This document shows positions 8,472 to 16,775 of a stretch of 64,000 nt of DNA, one piece after another (the stretch's first letter is position 1; each line of letters opens with the position of its first letter). The stretch is from Candidatus Gastranaerophilales bacterium (lineage in GTDB: Bacteria > Cyanobacteriota > Vampirovibrionia > Gastranaerophilales > Gastranaerophilaceae), in contig CALVHA010000004.1 in assembly GCA_944327255.1 (NCBI GenBank), positions 47,777 to 111,776 on the forward strand, in the 5' to 3' direction. The notes beneath the pieces were generated by a model that saw nothing but the letters and a program-made list of their open reading frames with translations, was not told the origin of the DNA and searched no databases. A program made the position numbers and the translations under genes.

Positions 8472-10328
8472 TTGTTTATAATTTGGGCAAAAAACAATCT
8501 TAAAATTTACATGGAAAAACTTTCTGAAGCGGAAAAAGATACTCTTCACATAAAAAGGATGCAGAGATTAAGTGCTAGATGGGCAGAAATGTCACCTGAG
8601 GAAAGAACAGATTACATATCAAAAATGAAATCAGGTTCAGAACCTCTCAGATATACAATGATTGACGCTTGGAACCATAGTATTAACCTCATAAAAGATC
8701 TATCTTCTCATTTAAAAGAAAATCAAATATACAAACCTGCTGATCTTTTGTATTCGACACAGGAATTCAGTGAATTTCAATCAAAAATTATGATTGAATT
8801 CTGGGAAAAACATCCAGAATATGCGAAACAACTTGGGATAAATATTCAGCGATCACAGGAAAAAATTCAAGATGGAATTTCAAGAGGAACATTTGAAGAA
8901 TTAAAAAAAGAAATTATGCGAGATAAAAATCAACGCATAAAAGAGATGACAAAATTCAAACAAAACAATTCTGCACAACAAATACAGGATACGGAAACTT
9001 CCGAATATATAACCGAATTTAAAAATACATACTATAAAGTTCTCGGTGCACAGCTGAAAAATCTTCCGCAAGAATACATAAATGATTATTTTAAAGTAAT
9101 CTCAGAAGGCTTTTCAAAAGATCATATTGAAGCATGGACTCGAAATATGAAAGGTGAACCCCTAACAGATGAAGACCAGCAATTATTAAAACAAATAAGT
9201 GAAACAGAACCAGCAGGTGGAGATAAAATCAACAGAGCAATTGAAGGAGCTTTAGCTGATACGTTATATGAATGTACCAGAGATCCGCGAGTTTTTGTAT
9301 TATCTCATTCAGATTTAAAAGTAGCACTTACACAAATTGACAGAGGCGAACAAATTATTAAAATCGGTTCTAAAAAATTAAATGATGTTTTTGAATTCAA
9401 TATTGTTAAAAGAAGAATTGACAGAAACAGAATTGCATTTTTATACAACCAATATAAACAAGAAGTAAGTGATGAAAATCTAGAATCAATTGCATCAGAA
9501 TATTTTATCACCAAAAATGGGGATTATAGCAGACTTATAGATTATATGAAGACTTACGGAAAATCTATAAATATAATCTTTTCAGACAAAAGCACCTACA
9601 ATTCACTAATAAAGGCTGCAATGTTTACCAGATTTGCGCTTAATATGCCTAAAGAAGATGCTCTTAATTCTCAGTGCTTGTTAATGATAGATGGGAGCAA
9701 ACCATTTGAAAAAGAAGAAGAACTCCAACAAATGAAATTTTTGCTTACAAAAAGATTTTATTTTGTTCCAAAAATATTTATGGATAAATACACATCAGAA
9801 TTCGGGGCAGCAGTAAGACGTTCAAAGAGTCTGGACTTTAACGAAATATCAAAAGGTTGCTATAAAAGAACAGACGCAAAATCTACAGCAAGATTATTTA
9901 TACTTCCAAAACATAAGTTTCAGACAATAAATTCTCTAAGAACACTTGCAATGGAAGAAGCCCTTGCCGATGTATTGTACGAGGCAACCGGTAACACAGA
10001 TGTATATATGCTACAGTTTGAAGAATTATGCGATAATATTGAACTTTTCCGGATGGTAAAAAAATACCCGTCGGAATCAAGAACCTTTAACAGTTATAAC
10101 GGAAATAAAATTCGTTTAACAGCACTAAAAATGCCAAATGTCAGCAAATTACAAAGAGCTTATATTGAATATCTCAATGAAATTGTTGACTGGGTTAATA
10201 CCGATGTAAAGAAAGGAAATGGAACTTTTGAGGATTTACTGTATATTTTGAATCCAGATGAAAATATGCCAGATAAAGATGAAGCTGTCTCGCAAAGGAT
10301 TAAATTATACGGACTCAAACTTAAATAA
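8472..10328 (+). CDS. Unknown protein, C-terminal part of a probably frameshifted gene
   Basis: A 618-residue helical, charged protein with no recognised domain and no membrane helix. The only start near the left end is a TTG with a poor ribosome site, and the frame is open upstream, so this is better read as the continuation of the ORF at 7481 (combined about 950 residues). Early segments include ARWAEMSPEERTDYISKMKSG and a helical region near 120-165. It carries a probable internal duplication: ALADTLYECTRDPRVFVL near residue 260 and ALADVLYEATGNTDVYML near residue 497, each followed by similar charged helices. The 3' end overlaps the convergent gshB by 8 bp. Confidence 0.6.
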   Translation: MFIIWAKNNLKIYMEKLSEAEKDTLHIKRMQRLSARWAEMSPEERTDYISKMKSGSEPLRYTMIDAWNHSINLIKDLSSHLKENQIYKPADLLYSTQEFSEFQSKIMIEFWEKHPEYAKQLGINIQRSQEKIQDGISRGTFEELKKEIMRDKNQRIKEMTKFKQNNSAQQIQDTETSEYITEFKNTYYKVLGAQLKNLPQEYINDYFKVISEGFSKDHIEAWTRNMKGEPLTDEDQQLLKQISETEPAGGDKINRAIEGALADTLYECTRDPRVFVLSHSDLKVALTQIDRGEQIIKIGSKKLNDVFEFNIVKRRIDRNRIAFLYNQYKQEVSDENLESIASEYFITKNGDYSRLIDYMKTYGKSINIIFSDKSTYNSLIKAAMFTRFALNMPKEDALNSQCLLMIDGSKPFEKEEELQQMKFLLTKRFYFVPKIFMDKYTSEFGAAVRRSKSLDFNEISKGCYKRTDAKSTARLFILPKHKFQTINSLRTLAMEEALADVLYEATGNTDVYMLQFEELCDNIELFRMVKKYPSESRTFNSYNGNKIRLTALKMPNVSKLQRAYIEYLNEIVDWVNTDVKKGNGTFEDLLYILNPDENMPDKDEAVSQRIKLYGLKLK

Positions 10329-11292
10329 CAGAAGTTACAAATTTAGTTTCAACAGCCGACAAAATATAATTTGTAATTTCTTTTTCCAATTCACAACCGA
10401 AATGGTTATTAATTTCTTTAATAAAGTAGCATGGACTAGTAACATTAATTTCAATTATCTTTCCGTCAATAACATCTAGTCCAACCATAGGAATCCCCAT
10501 AGAATTTAAATGTTCCGCAAGCGGCAAAAACTTTTCAAGTTCCGCGTCCGATAACTCTGCTTTAATTATATTAGAATCACAGTGTTCATTAAACTTAAAA
10601 TCATCATTGCTTGGAAGCTTTTGCACGCAATAAGGAAGAACCTGATTCCCTAAAAACAGAACTCTTTTATCTCCATATACAGCTTTTGGAATATATTTTT
10701 GAACCATACAAAGTGTTGAGCCGTTATTCGTCATCAAATTTATTATAACAGCAGTATTTTTATCTCCTTTTTTAAGAGTCATAACACCTGCCCCAAAACA
10801 TCTATTCAGAGGCTTGAGAACAATTTCATTATGTTCGCATAAAAATTTCATAATATCAGATTTAGAAGATGTAACAATATTTGGAGGCATCAAATCCAAA
10901 AATTTTACTGCGTGAAGTTTCTCATTAAAATCTCTTATAGCAGAAGGTTTATTGATAACAAGAGTATTTTTCTCATCAACAAAATCAAAAATATAAGTAG
11001 AGTTAATATAATCCAAATCAACAGGAGGATCCTGCCTAAACATAACAAGTTTAAAGTTTTCTATTTTTTTATGAATATCAGTTTTATCATAAAAAATATT
11101 TCCGTCTTTTTCAACAACTTTATAACAATGTGCGTAAGCGGTTCCCATAATAAGACTCAACCCATCAATTGTTGTAATATAAACATTTCTGTGTTCATAA
11201 AGAAACTCTCTTATCAACCAAAAATTTGTTACAAGATTATTAAACTCAAAATATTTTAACTCAATTCTGTCTATGATAAATAAAATATCCAT
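10321..11292 (-). CDS. gshB: Glutathione synthetase-like ATP-grasp ligase
   Basis: ATP-grasp enzyme of the GshB type, which joins gamma-glutamylcysteine and glycine. The ATG at 11292 is chosen because AAAGGGGAT lies just upstream and MDILFIIDRIE is the expected first strand; an earlier in-frame Met would add 37 unsupported residues. Visible family segments are VMFRQDPPVDLDYINSTYI, then NKPSAIRDFNEKLHAVKF, the ATP-grasp lysine in EIVLKPLNRCFGAGVM, and MVGLDVIDGKIIEINVTSP with metal-binding acidic and Asn residues. A gshA partner is not in the window. A strict GshB or a related short-peptide ligase are both possible. Confidence 0.85.
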   Translation of the reverse strand: MDILFIIDRIELKYFEFNNLVTNFWLIREFLYEHRNVYITTIDGLSLIMGTAYAHCYKVVEKDGNIFYDKTDIHKKIENFKLVMFRQDPPVDLDYINSTYIFDFVDEKNTLVINKPSAIRDFNEKLHAVKFLDLMPPNIVTSSKSDIMKFLCEHNEIVLKPLNRCFGAGVMTLKKGDKNTAVIINLMTNNGSTLCMVQKYIPKAVYGDKRVLFLGNQVLPYCVQKLPSNDDFKFNEHCDSNIIKAELSDAELEKFLPLAEHLNSMGIPMVGLDVIDGKIIEINVTSPCYFIKEINNHFGCELEKEITNYILSAVETKFVTSVI

Positions 11293-11495
11293 AAATATCC
11301 CCTTTGTTTGCAGAAATATAATATCACCAATATTTTTTACAAACAATAACCAGTCCGTCATTAATACCTCACCTAGCCTTCTTCCAAATTTAGAAAAATA
11401 CAAGAAGTTTAATAGATTTAAAATATTTGTATGGTTAAAAGCTCAACATACTTTATACATTTTCGTGATAAAATTATAAAAAAAGGAGTTAAGTT

Positions 11496-12737
11496 ATGGG
11501 ACAAACTTTAGCAGAAAAAATAATTTCAGAACACGCTGGCCACGACGTTAAAGCAGGGGAGCTTGTAATTGCCAATGTAGATGTTGCGGCAGTACAGGAT
11601 GGAACAGGACCTCTTACAATTCAAGAATTTAAAAAGCTAGGAATACCGAAACTTAAAAATCCTAAAAGAAGTATACTTTTTATCGATCACGCGTCACCAA
11701 GCCCGAGAAAAGAACTCTCTAATACGCATATGGTTCTCAGAGAATTTTCCAAAGAATATGGAGCGGTTCTCTCAGATGTTGGTGCGGGAGTCTGCCACCA
11801 AAGACTTATAGAAACATTTGTAAACCCGGGTGAAATTCTTGTCGGAGCGGATTCTCATACCTGTACATCAGGAGCACTCGGAGCATTTGCAACAGGCATG
11901 GGCTCAACCGATATTGCGGTTGCAATGGCTCTCGGAAAAACATGGCTTAAAGTTCCTTCAACTTTTAAAATAGAAGTAACAGGAAAATTTAACGAAGGGA
12001 TATGCTCAAAGGATTTAATGCTTTACCTGATAGGCATGATAGGTGCAGATGGAGCAACATATAAAGCCCTCGAATTCTGCGGGGACACAATAGAAAATAT
12101 GACTATGTCCGAAAGATTTACCCTCGCAAATATGGCGGTTGAAGCAGGCGCAAAATGCGGTTTATTTGCTACCGATGAAAAAACAAAAGAATTTTTAAAA
12201 TCAAGAGGAAGAGAAGATAAATTTCGTTCAATAAAACCTGATAACGATGCGGTTTATGAGAGAGTTATTAAAATAAACGCAGCAGATATTCATCATACTG
12301 TTTCCTGTCCTCATACGGTCGATAATACAAAAGCTGTAGAGGAACTCAAGGACGTAAAAGTTAATCAGGTTTTTGTAGGAACCTGTACCAACGGAAGGAT
12401 TGAGGATCTAAGAACTGTTGCAAAAATATTAAAAGGCAACACAGTTAATCCTGACGTCAGAATGCTTATATGTCCTGCATCAAAAGATATATATATACAA
12501 GCACTAAATGAAGGCTTAATTACAACATTTGTGGAAGCAAATGCAACAATTCTCCCTCCTGGATGTGGCCCCTGTGTCGGAGTTCACGCAGGGACATTAG
12601 CAGATGGAGAAATTTGTCTTGCAACTCAGAACAGAAACTTTCAGGGACGAATGGGGAACGTAAACGGCTTTATTTATCTTGCCTCTCCATATGTTGCGGC
12701 ATATACAGCTATAAGAGGATACATTTCTGCAAAATAA
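11496..12737 (+). CDS. leuC: 3-isopropylmalate dehydratase large subunit (aconitase family)
   Basis: LeuC with LeuD isomerises 2-isopropylmalate to 3-isopropylmalate in leucine synthesis using a [4Fe-4S] cluster. The 413-residue length fits the shorter LeuC/HacA-type large subunits. Cluster cysteines are in FVGTCTNGRIEDL and in the pair within LPPGCGPCVG; LVGADSHTCTSGALG is the aconitase signature. AAAGGAG precedes the ATG. leuD does not follow, so the small subunit must be encoded elsewhere. Homoaconitase or another family member cannot be ruled out from sequence alone, but LeuC is the usual assignment. Confidence 0.9.
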   Translation: MGQTLAEKIISEHAGHDVKAGELVIANVDVAAVQDGTGPLTIQEFKKLGIPKLKNPKRSILFIDHASPSPRKELSNTHMVLREFSKEYGAVLSDVGAGVCHQRLIETFVNPGEILVGADSHTCTSGALGAFATGMGSTDIAVAMALGKTWLKVPSTFKIEVTGKFNEGICSKDLMLYLIGMIGADGATYKALEFCGDTIENMTMSERFTLANMAVEAGAKCGLFATDEKTKEFLKSRGREDKFRSIKPDNDAVYERVIKINAADIHHTVSCPHTVDNTKAVEELKDVKVNQVFVGTCTNGRIEDLRTVAKILKGNTVNPDVRMLICPASKDIYIQALNEGLITTFVEANATILPPGCGPCVGVHAGTLADGEICLATQNRNFQGRMGNVNGFIYLASPYVAAYTAIRGYISAK

Positions 12738-12752
12738 ATTATAATTCTAATA

Positions 12753-12781
12753 TTTACAAAATAGTCCTTTAATTGTATAGG
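12753..12781 (+). promoter_or_regulatory. Promoter of the ECF sigma/anti-sigma operon
   Basis: TTTACA (12753-12758), a 17-bp spacer, then TATAGG (12776-12781). It lies between leuC and the sigma gene, about 57 nt before its ATG. The boxes look like ordinary housekeeping sigma elements rather than an obvious ECF autoregulatory site. Confidence 0.45.
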
Positions 12782-12838
12782 ATAGCATAAGCAATTCTTA
12801 ATAAATCTTTTTATTATGTTATTAAGGAGATTTTGCTC

Positions 12839-13438
12839 ATGTCATCTTCTAAGCTGCAATATAAGAAAATGTCATTGGAAGAACTTGTTGTTCTGGCACA
12901 ACAGGACGATTTCAAGGCACTTGAAGAATTAATAAAAAATGAACAAAAAAACATTTTTGCAACTTTTTCATATCTTACCAAAAAGCGTGAAAATGTTGCG
13001 GATTTAACTCAGGAAGCATTGCTTAGAGTCGCCAAAAACATAAAGAATCTAAAAAATCCAAAACATTTTAAAAGCTGGCTTAATCAAATTGTAACAAATC
13101 TCTTTTATGATGAGTTACGAAAATCTTCAAGGAAACCCGATATTGTGTCAATTGATGATGAAATGGATGAAGAAACGCAATTCACAATAAAATCAATCCT
13201 TGCAGATAAAAAGTGCAAACCTCCTGAAAAATGTATAACAGCCGAACTTGAAGAAATAATAAAGGAACAAATCAGGAATCTTCCGGAACCTTTCAGGATC
13301 GCAATTGTATTAAGAGAACTTCAAGGACTTTCATACGAAGAAATTGCCGAGGCAACAAATGCAAATGTTGGAACGGTAAAATCAAGAATTTCACGTGCAC
13401 GACTAAAACTTCAGGATAGCCTGAAAGCTTATATTTAA
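12839..13438 (+). CDS. ECF-type RNA polymerase sigma factor
   Basis: Extracytoplasmic-function sigma factor of 199 residues. Region 2 is visible as DLTQEALLRVAKNIKNL followed by HFKSWLNQIVTNLFYDELRK (-10 recognition and core binding). After an acidic linker, region 4 shows LPEPFRIAIVLRELQGLSY and EEIAEATNANVGTVKSRISRARLKL, a standard helix-turn-helix for -35 contact. The ATG at 12839 is preferred over a TTG two codons earlier, because AAGGAG at 12824-12829 is 9 nt away. The anti-sigma gene follows after 14 nt, so the pair is one regulatory unit. The inducing signal and regulon cannot be read from this window. Confidence 0.92.
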   Translation: MSSSKLQYKKMSLEELVVLAQQDDFKALEELIKNEQKNIFATFSYLTKKRENVADLTQEALLRVAKNIKNLKNPKHFKSWLNQIVTNLFYDELRKSSRKPDIVSIDDEMDEETQFTIKSILADKKCKPPEKCITAELEEIIKEQIRNLPEPFRIAIVLRELQGLSYEEIAEATNANVGTVKSRISRARLKLQDSLKAYI

Positions 13439-13452
13439 AGAAAGGAGGAAAT

Positions 13453-14004
13453 ATGCAAGAATTAAACTGTAATCAGGTTATAACGCTTCTGACATTTTAT
13501 ATTGAAGGGAAATTGAGTAATAAACTTTCCGCAAATGTAGAGTACCATTTAAGTATTTGTTCTCACTGCAGAGAGAAGTATACAAAATTAAAAAAAATAC
13601 TTGAAAATTATAATGAAATTAAAAATAAAATCAATGACAGCGAAATAACATACGATGAAGAAGAACTTAAAACCCCACAATACCAAAGATTTAAAGAAAA
13701 TCTTTCCGCATATGTTGACAATGAACTAAGTGATGATGAAAATATTAAGATAAAAAAAATAGCTATAGCAAATCCACTTGCAAGAAAAGACTTAGAGAAT
13801 ATTTATTCATTTAAACAACTGCTACAATCCTCATTCAATAGAACAAAAAACAACATGAAATATGATTATACAAAAAACACTTTAAGTAAGCTATCACTAG
13901 TAGAAGAAGAAAACCCGGATCAACCGTTCTACAGGCTGGTAACAGTATTTACCTGCATAATGATTTTTGTTCTTATAGGTGCTCTGAGCCTGCTTAGCTA
14001 TTAA
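13453..14004 (+). CDS. Membrane-anchored anti-sigma factor with zf-HC2-like domains
   Basis: A 183-residue partner of the ECF sigma factor. An N-terminal zinc-binding anti-sigma fold is suggested by C6 and the HLSICSHC cluster (H-x3-C-x2-C type, about residues 47-54). A second, related helical segment (FKENLSAYVDNELSDDE at about 76-92, ending NPLARKDL) resembles the same fold but has lost the cysteines. One C-terminal transmembrane helix is visible (VTVFTCIMIFVLIGALSLL, about 161-179), so it should hold the sigma factor at the inner membrane until a signal releases it. GGAGG gives a strong ribosome site. Almost no residues lie beyond the membrane, so sensing probably needs a partner or a cytoplasmic or redox cue. 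Confidence 0.8.
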   Translation: MQELNCNQVITLLTFYIEGKLSNKLSANVEYHLSICSHCREKYTKLKKILENYNEIKNKINDSEITYDEEELKTPQYQRFKENLSAYVDNELSDDENIKIKKIAIANPLARKDLENIYSFKQLLQSSFNRTKNNMKYDYTKNTLSKLSLVEEENPDQPFYRLVTVFTCIMIFVLIGALSLLSY

Positions 14005-14681
14005 ACTTTCATATTTCCTGATTTATTAAAAGGACGAGAATATATTAGTTTTTGATAATCTGCAAAAGAGACTTTTTGAGCAGGTAAATTAGGGGTATTT
14101 TCAACAGGAATCCCTTTCTTATCAGCATGCTTAATAAGGTCTTTTTGTTTATAAGCGGCATAATGATTTCTAAAAATAGGAGTGATAAGGTTTGAAGATA
14201 TAACAGAACCAATCAATCCAGTTATAACTTCAACACCATTATTAAATGGCTTATATATATCTTCTATCTTAGATTTATAATCATCAAGTTTTGTAATATT
14301 AAAGTTCCAATCACCTGCGTAAACTTTATCCTTTACTCTTTCAGCACCTTTTTCCAGAACTAAATTTCGTTCTTTTAGAAGTTCTGTGAGTTCTGCCGTC
14401 CTTAATTTACCTGTCTGGGTAAGTTTTTTACCTATAAACTTAACACCGCTTGTAAAAGTATAAAAAGAAAGACAGTTTACAACCGCATCAGCCATTTCCT
14501 GAGGGATAAGAAACATTTTTTCTTTAGGAGAAATTTTATCATTAATAGCAATTGCAAAAATTTGAGCAGCAGAAGATAAAATCCAACCTATAACACCTGT
14601 ATGAACAAGCATATTTCCAGGATCATTACGATATTTTGCATATATAGCAGATGGCGTTAAGGACCTAAAAGGAGATTTCAT
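14001..14681 (-). CDS. Unknown membrane protein, second gene of a coupled pair
   Basis: I do not recognise the family. The 226-residue product has hydrophobic segments at about 28-46 (TGVIGWILSSAAQIFAIAI), 62-82 and 158-172 (LIGSVISSNLITPIF), separated by charged helices. A Pro-rich tail ends in KVSFADYQKLIYSRPF. Its ATG overlaps the stop codon of the upstream gene by one base (TAATG), so translation is coupled and the two proteins probably work together. It overlaps the end of the convergent anti-sigma gene by 4 bp. The overall style (short basic N-terminus, few weak helices, charged loops) resembles the unknown proteins at 23377 and 52936. Confidence 0.6.
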   Translation of the reverse strand: MKSPFRSLTPSAIYAKYRNDPGNMLVHTGVIGWILSSAAQIFAIAINDKISPKEKMFLIPQEMADAVVNCLSFYTFTSGVKFIGKKLTQTGKLRTAELTELLKERNLVLEKGAERVKDKVYAGDWNFNITKLDDYKSKIEDIYKPFNNGVEVITGLIGSVISSNLITPIFRNHYAAYKQKDLIKHADKKGIPVENTPNLPAQKVSFADYQKLIYSRPFNKSGNMKV

Positions 14682-15265
14682 TATTTAACATCTCCTTTCA
14701 CTTCATGTTTGTTCTGGAAGCTGATAAACTTGTTGGTAAGAATCTTGGTAAACGGTGCATCAATCAAAAAATTCGTAAAAACCATTGCTACCAGAGACCA
14801 GATAGTACCCATTGCATTGCGGTATTGCTGAAAACCATCAAGATCTTTTTCGTCAAGGTTTTTCGGGGTAAGAAAAGTCATCATCTTTTTAGCAAAAGGC
14901 TTTGCATCCTTAGGAACCTGGCTAAACGGACGAGAAAAGGCCTTAATACCTTTAATAAACCCGTACCTTAAGAAAAATCCGGTTGTAGTACCTGCGATAA
15001 TTTTTGCACATGTTCTGGCAACAGAAACTTTTCGTGTTTTTTCATCAACTTTTTTATTATGCCAGTCAATATATGGTTGCATAAAAATAGCAGTTGCACC
15101 CTGTATCAGACGCTGTTGTGGAGAAGTCCATTTTCTACCAATATAAGCAACTTTATTAAGGACTTTATCTTTTTGAACGACAACAGAGGGCATATGATTG
15201 TATGCTGACTTAAAAGAATTTCCTATTGAAGATATAAAATTTACAGATACCATATTCCTACCCAT
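14681..15265 (-). CDS. Unknown membrane protein, first gene of a coupled pair
   Basis: Unrecognised 194-residue protein. The N-terminus contains NFISSIGNSFKSAYN, with an S-F-K-S element (17-20) like the short motif seen near the start of other unknown proteins in this window. Weak hydrophobic segments are at about 86-106 (CAKIIAGTTTGFFLRYGFI) and 154-174 (MGTIWSLVAMVFTNFLID), with many Lys/Arg between them. Start could be the ATG at 15265 or 15253; neither has a strong ribosome site. It is followed with a one-base overlap by its partner. No function can be offered beyond a membrane-associated, lineage-specific pair. Confidence 0.55.
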   Translation of the reverse strand: MGRNMVSVNFISSIGNSFKSAYNHMPSVVVQKDKVLNKVAYIGRKWTSPQQRLIQGATAIFMQPYIDWHNKKVDEKTRKVSVARTCAKIIAGTTTGFFLRYGFIKGIKAFSRPFSQVPKDAKPFAKKMMTFLTPKNLDEKDLDGFQQYRNAMGTIWSLVAMVFTNFLIDAPFTKILTNKFISFQNKHEVKGDVK

Positions 15266-15386
15266 TGCAATAAAGATCCTAAAGCTTGAAAATTGCCCTA
15301 ATCTATGGGGTAAATTAACAAATATTTACAAAATCCTTATTAAGGTATCTGAATTGTACACTATTTTCCGGCATTTGTAAAGACTA

Positions 15387-16622
15387 TTATAAAATTGAAC
15401 CTTTCGGAACAACTGTTACACCGTTAGGTGAAACATGGAAACCTCGTTTTATATCAGCCTCTCTATCATAACCTATTCTTGTATTAGGCGGTATTACAAC
15501 ATTTTTATCAATAATCGCCCTTTTAATTCGAGAATATCTCCCGACAGTAACATTTTCCATCAAAATACTTTCATAAACCTGTGAATAACTGTTAACTCTA
15601 ACTTTAGGTGAAAGAACACATCTGGAAATACTTCCACCGGAAACGATACATCCTTCAGATACCATAGAATTTGTTGCCATACCTACTCTGTCTCCTTCCT
15701 GCCATATAAATTTTGCAGGGGGATAATTATAGTTAAATGTTCTAATAGGCCAATCTTTTGAATATAGATTTAACTCAGGATTAGCTGTCAACAAATCCAT
15801 ATTTGCCTGCCAATAAGCATCAATACTCCCTACATCTCGCCAATAGCCTCGTTCCGCATCTGTAATTCCCGGGAATTCATTGTTTGCAAAATTATAAATA
15901 TATATATTTTTCCCTTCCCTTAAAAGCATAGGAATAACATTTTTCCCAAAATCATGACTTGACTGCTCAAGGGTAACATCCTCTTCCAGAGCTCTCAACA
16001 AAATATCTTTATTGAAAATATAATTTCCCATAGAAGCCAGACACATATTTTCATTTCCAGGAATAGATTTAGGTCGTGTTTGTGGTTTTTCAACAAAATT
16101 AGTAAGTTTCCAGTTTTCATCAACTTCAATAATTCCGAATTCCGAAGCCTCATCTATAGGGATAGGAATCGCCGAAATTGTTAAATCCGCATTTTTATTT
16201 TTATGAAAATCAAGCATCTGAGATACATCCATCTTATAAACATGATCTCCACCAAATATACAGACATAATCAGGATCTTCATCCATAATATGAAAAACAT
16301 TCTGATAAATAGCATCAGCAGTCCCCTTATACCAATCCTGCCCGGTTCTCATTTGAGCCGGTGCAAGATCTACAAACTGATTCAAAAAAGGAGATAAAGC
16401 CCAGCCCCTTGTAATATGCTTATTCAAAGAATCAGATTTATATTGTGTCAATACCTTAATTTTAAAGAATCCTGAATTAATAAAGTTATTTAAAACAAAA
16501 TCAATTATTCTATATCTGCCGCCAAAAGGAACAGCAGGTTTCGCCCGATCCTGCGTTAAAGGTAAAAGTCTTTTCCCTTCACCACCTGCAAGAATCATAA
16601 CCAAAGCATCATCAATTGACAT
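15387..16622 (-). CDS. glgC: Glucose-1-phosphate adenylyltransferase (ADP-glucose pyrophosphorylase)
   Basis: GlgC makes ADP-glucose, the committed donor for glycogen/starch-type glucan synthesis. The N-terminal nucleotidyltransferase has [32 protein letters not shown], the [10 protein letters not shown] metal site and the GIIEVDE and VEKP segments that contact glucose-1-phosphate. The C-terminal part has hexapeptide-like repeats of a left-handed beta helix ([37 protein letters not shown]) and the usual ending. The 411-residue length is normal. It is transcribed alone, leftward, divergent from lysS, with a TATAAT box and a GGAAGAGAGG ribosome site upstream of its ATG. glgA and glgB are not adjacent. 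Confidence 0.95.
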   Translation of the reverse strand: MSIDDALVMILAGGEGKRLLPLTQDRAKPAVPFGGRYRIIDFVLNNFINSGFFKIKVLTQYKSDSLNKHITRGWALSPFLNQFVDLAPAQMRTGQDWYKGTADAIYQNVFHIMDEDPDYVCIFGGDHVYKMDVSQMLDFHKNKNADLTISAIPIPIDEASEFGIIEVDENWKLTNFVEKPQTRPKSIPGNENMCLASMGNYIFNKDILLRALEEDVTLEQSSHDFGKNVIPMLLREGKNIYIYNFANNEFPGITDAERGYWRDVGSIDAYWQANMDLLTANPELNLYSKDWPIRTFNYNYPPAKFIWQEGDRVGMATNSMVSEGCIVSGGSISRCVLSPKVRVNSYSQVYESILMENVTVGRYSRIKRAIIDKNVVIPPNTRIGYDREADIKRGFHVSPNGVTVVPKGSIL

Positions 16623-16775
16623 ACATAAACCTCTCTTCCCTAATTTATTAATTTAAATTATACAATAAATCAAATTGTCATGCATATAACTTAACATTTA
16701 TCAATGATTTACAAGAAGTTATGTCCATGCTAGGATTATAATAGAGAGTTACACTAAATAATTAAGGAAGTAAAA

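Noticed and set aside
10912..11259. Rightward open frame opposite gshB
   Set aside because: Lys/Ile/Asn-rich shadow without ribosome site; the opposite strand encodes a conserved ATP-grasp enzyme.
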